Shown piece after piece: positions 5,964 through 6,980 of a DNA stretch of 6,980 nucleotides (the first letter of the stretch is position 1; every line of letters begins with the position of its first letter). The translations under genes were made by a program, and so were the position numbers. Origin of the DNA: Candidatus Omnitrophota bacterium (GTDB lineage Bacteria; Ratteibacteria; UBA8468; B48-G9; JAFGKM01); the NCBI GenBank assembly GCA_023819545.1, contig JAMWCA010000064.1, positions 1 through 6,980 of the forward strand. The letters are read 5' to 3'. The notes below the pieces were generated by a model. The model had not been told where the DNA came from and searched no databases. It saw only the letters and a program-made list of their open reading frames with translations.

Positions 5964-6980
5964 CTAATTTTCAAACAATTTTTTCAAGTTTTCTTTTGCT
6001 GGATAATATGATGGTTCTTTTTTTAAAATCTTTTCCCATATCTCTTTTGCTTTTTCTTTCTCTCCTTTTAAAGCATAACAAATCCCTATTTCATTCATTA
6101 TTTCAATATCTTCTGGTTTAAGTTTTATTAAATAGTTAAATTTATCTAATGCTTCATCTATTCTGTTCATTTCTTTAAGCAAAAGACCAAGATTGAAAAT
6201 TGAATAAAAGTCGTTCTTTTTCTTTAATATTGAATAAGCAATTTCAAAGCTCTTATTTGCTTTATCAAATTCATTATATTGTTTTAAAATTACTCCTTTA
6301 AGATAATAAGAATAAAAATCATCTGGAGCAAAATCTATCAACCTATCTAAACAGTAAATTACTTTTTCCATTTCCCCTTTAATCAGATAAACCTGGCAAA
6401 GAATAAAATAAGTTTTAGGATATTCTTTTCTTAAATCTAAACTTTTTTCCAATATTTTCTTTGCTTTTTCAATTTGATTTTTTAAAAAATATATCTCTCC
6501 AAGTTCAGTTAATGCTTCATAATTTTCAGGATTTATTTTTAAAACATCTAAGAATGCTTTTTCAGCTTTTTGATAGTTTTTTAAATTTTTTAATGAGACA
6601 GCATACATATATAATATTGATTCTGTTTTGAACCCCTTTTTTACAACTGGATAAAGAAGTTGATATGCTTTCTCTGGTTGACCATTTATTATATATAAAT
6701 ATGCTAAATTGCCGTATAATTGAGCAGGAGAAAAGGAATATTTTAATGATTTAATATATAATTCTTCTGGGTCTTTCCAGTCATAGTTTCTCAATATTGT
6801 TCTTGTTCCATAAAGTGTAAATATTAAAATTGTCAGGATTAGTTTAAGTTTTCCCTTATTTATCTTTTCAATTAATAAAACAAAATATATAAAAAACCCT
6901 ATTGAACCTAAATACATCCAGTGCTCCCTTAAATTCCCATTTAAAGGTATTATTGTGTTTGAATGAAATAGAAAATTAAC
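5964..6980 (-). CDS. Membrane-anchored TPR protein, C-terminal part of a GT-C/TMTC-like protein (5'-truncated by window edge)
   Basis: The frame is open from the right edge to TAG at 5964, giving 338 visible residues. The ATG at 6917 is internal: upstream codons continue without a stop and read ...PLNGNLREHWMYLGSIG. This resembles the EHR/EHY-x-YLP-S-GF motif at the end of the membrane domain in TMTC-type and other GT-C glycosyltransferases with TPR tails. Two membrane helices follow (about 24-37 and 45-62), then RNYDWKDPEELY (64-75), matching the R-N-x-x-W-x-D-x-x-L linker seen before TPRs in that group. About seven TPR units fill residues 85-323, with typical pairs such as GNLAYLY...GQPEKAY, ELGEIYF...IEKAKKIL and EIGICYALKGEKEKAKEIW. 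The TPR part probably lies outside the membrane as a protein-binding scaffold. The glycosyltransferase reading rests on short motifs, because the catalytic region is outside the window; a plain membrane-TPR protein is the alternative. It is the first gene seen in the minus-strand run. Confidence 0.85.
   Translation of the reverse strand, partial: VNFLFHSNTIIPLNGNLREHWMYLGSIGFFIYFVLLIEKINKGKLKLILTILIFTLYGTRTILRNYDWKDPEELYIKSLKYSFSPAQLYGNLAYLYIINGQPEKAYQLLYPVVKKGFKTESILYMYAVSLKNLKNYQKAEKAFLDVLKINPENYEALTELGEIYFLKNQIEKAKKILEKSLDLRKEYPKTYFILCQVYLIKGEMEKVIYCLDRLIDFAPDDFYSYYLKGVILKQYNEFDKANKSFEIAYSILKKKNDFYSIFNLGLLLKEMNRIDEALDKFNYLIKLKPEDIEIMNEIGICYALKGEKEKAKEIWEKILKKEPSYYPAKENLKKLFEN

Noticed and set aside
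5964..6917. A complete TPR gene starting at ATG 6917
   Set aside because: The frame stays open to the window edge and upstream residues match the membrane part of a larger family, so the methionine is internal.

Overview
This is an AT-rich bacterial window, by eye near 30% GC with A/T favoured at third codon positions. It holds eight protein genes and almost no non-coding DNA. I saw no RNA genes, insertion sequences, CRISPR arrays, phage genes or attachment sites, and no gene-free stretch longer than about 35 bases. The mix of an orphan GspG-like pseudopilin, a sugar isomerase/epimerase paired with a URO-D-fold protein, a membrane-anchored TPR protein and UppP suggests a Gram-negative, peptidoglycan-making bacterium. 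It would fit a low-GC uncultivated lineage of the Omnitrophota/PVC type, but that placement is an impression from gene style and no marker gene here can fix it.

Layout: 2-1773 is on the plus strand. It holds the 3' part of a TIM-barrel sugar isomerase/epimerase (cut by the window edge) and then a uroporphyrinogen-decarboxylase-fold protein that starts inside the first gene's stop codon (TAATG). The remainder, 1766-6980, is a run of six minus-strand genes read from right to left: a membrane/TPR protein (cut by the right edge), a GspG-like pseudopilin, an alpha/beta hydrolase, an inositol-monophosphatase-family phosphatase, a soluble GAF histidine kinase and undecaprenyl-diphosphatase UppP. Gaps between them are about 33, 17, 1, 1 and 9 bases, so they are probably one transcript whose promoter lies right of the window. 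The two transcription units collide tail to tail with an 8-base overlap of their coding ends, leaving no room for an ordinary terminator between them.

How the genes may work together: the plus pair looks like a fragment of a carbohydrate-catabolism cluster. In the minus run, UppP recycles the undecaprenyl carrier lipid, the TPR protein carries the end of what looks like a GT-C/TMTC-type membrane glycosyltransferase, and the pseudopilin is an envelope fibre subunit. A cell-envelope or glycosylation theme is therefore possible but unproven. The hydrolase, phosphatase and kinase could equally be housekeeping passengers. I found no convincing new defence or mobile system; most of the window reads as ordinary chromosome.
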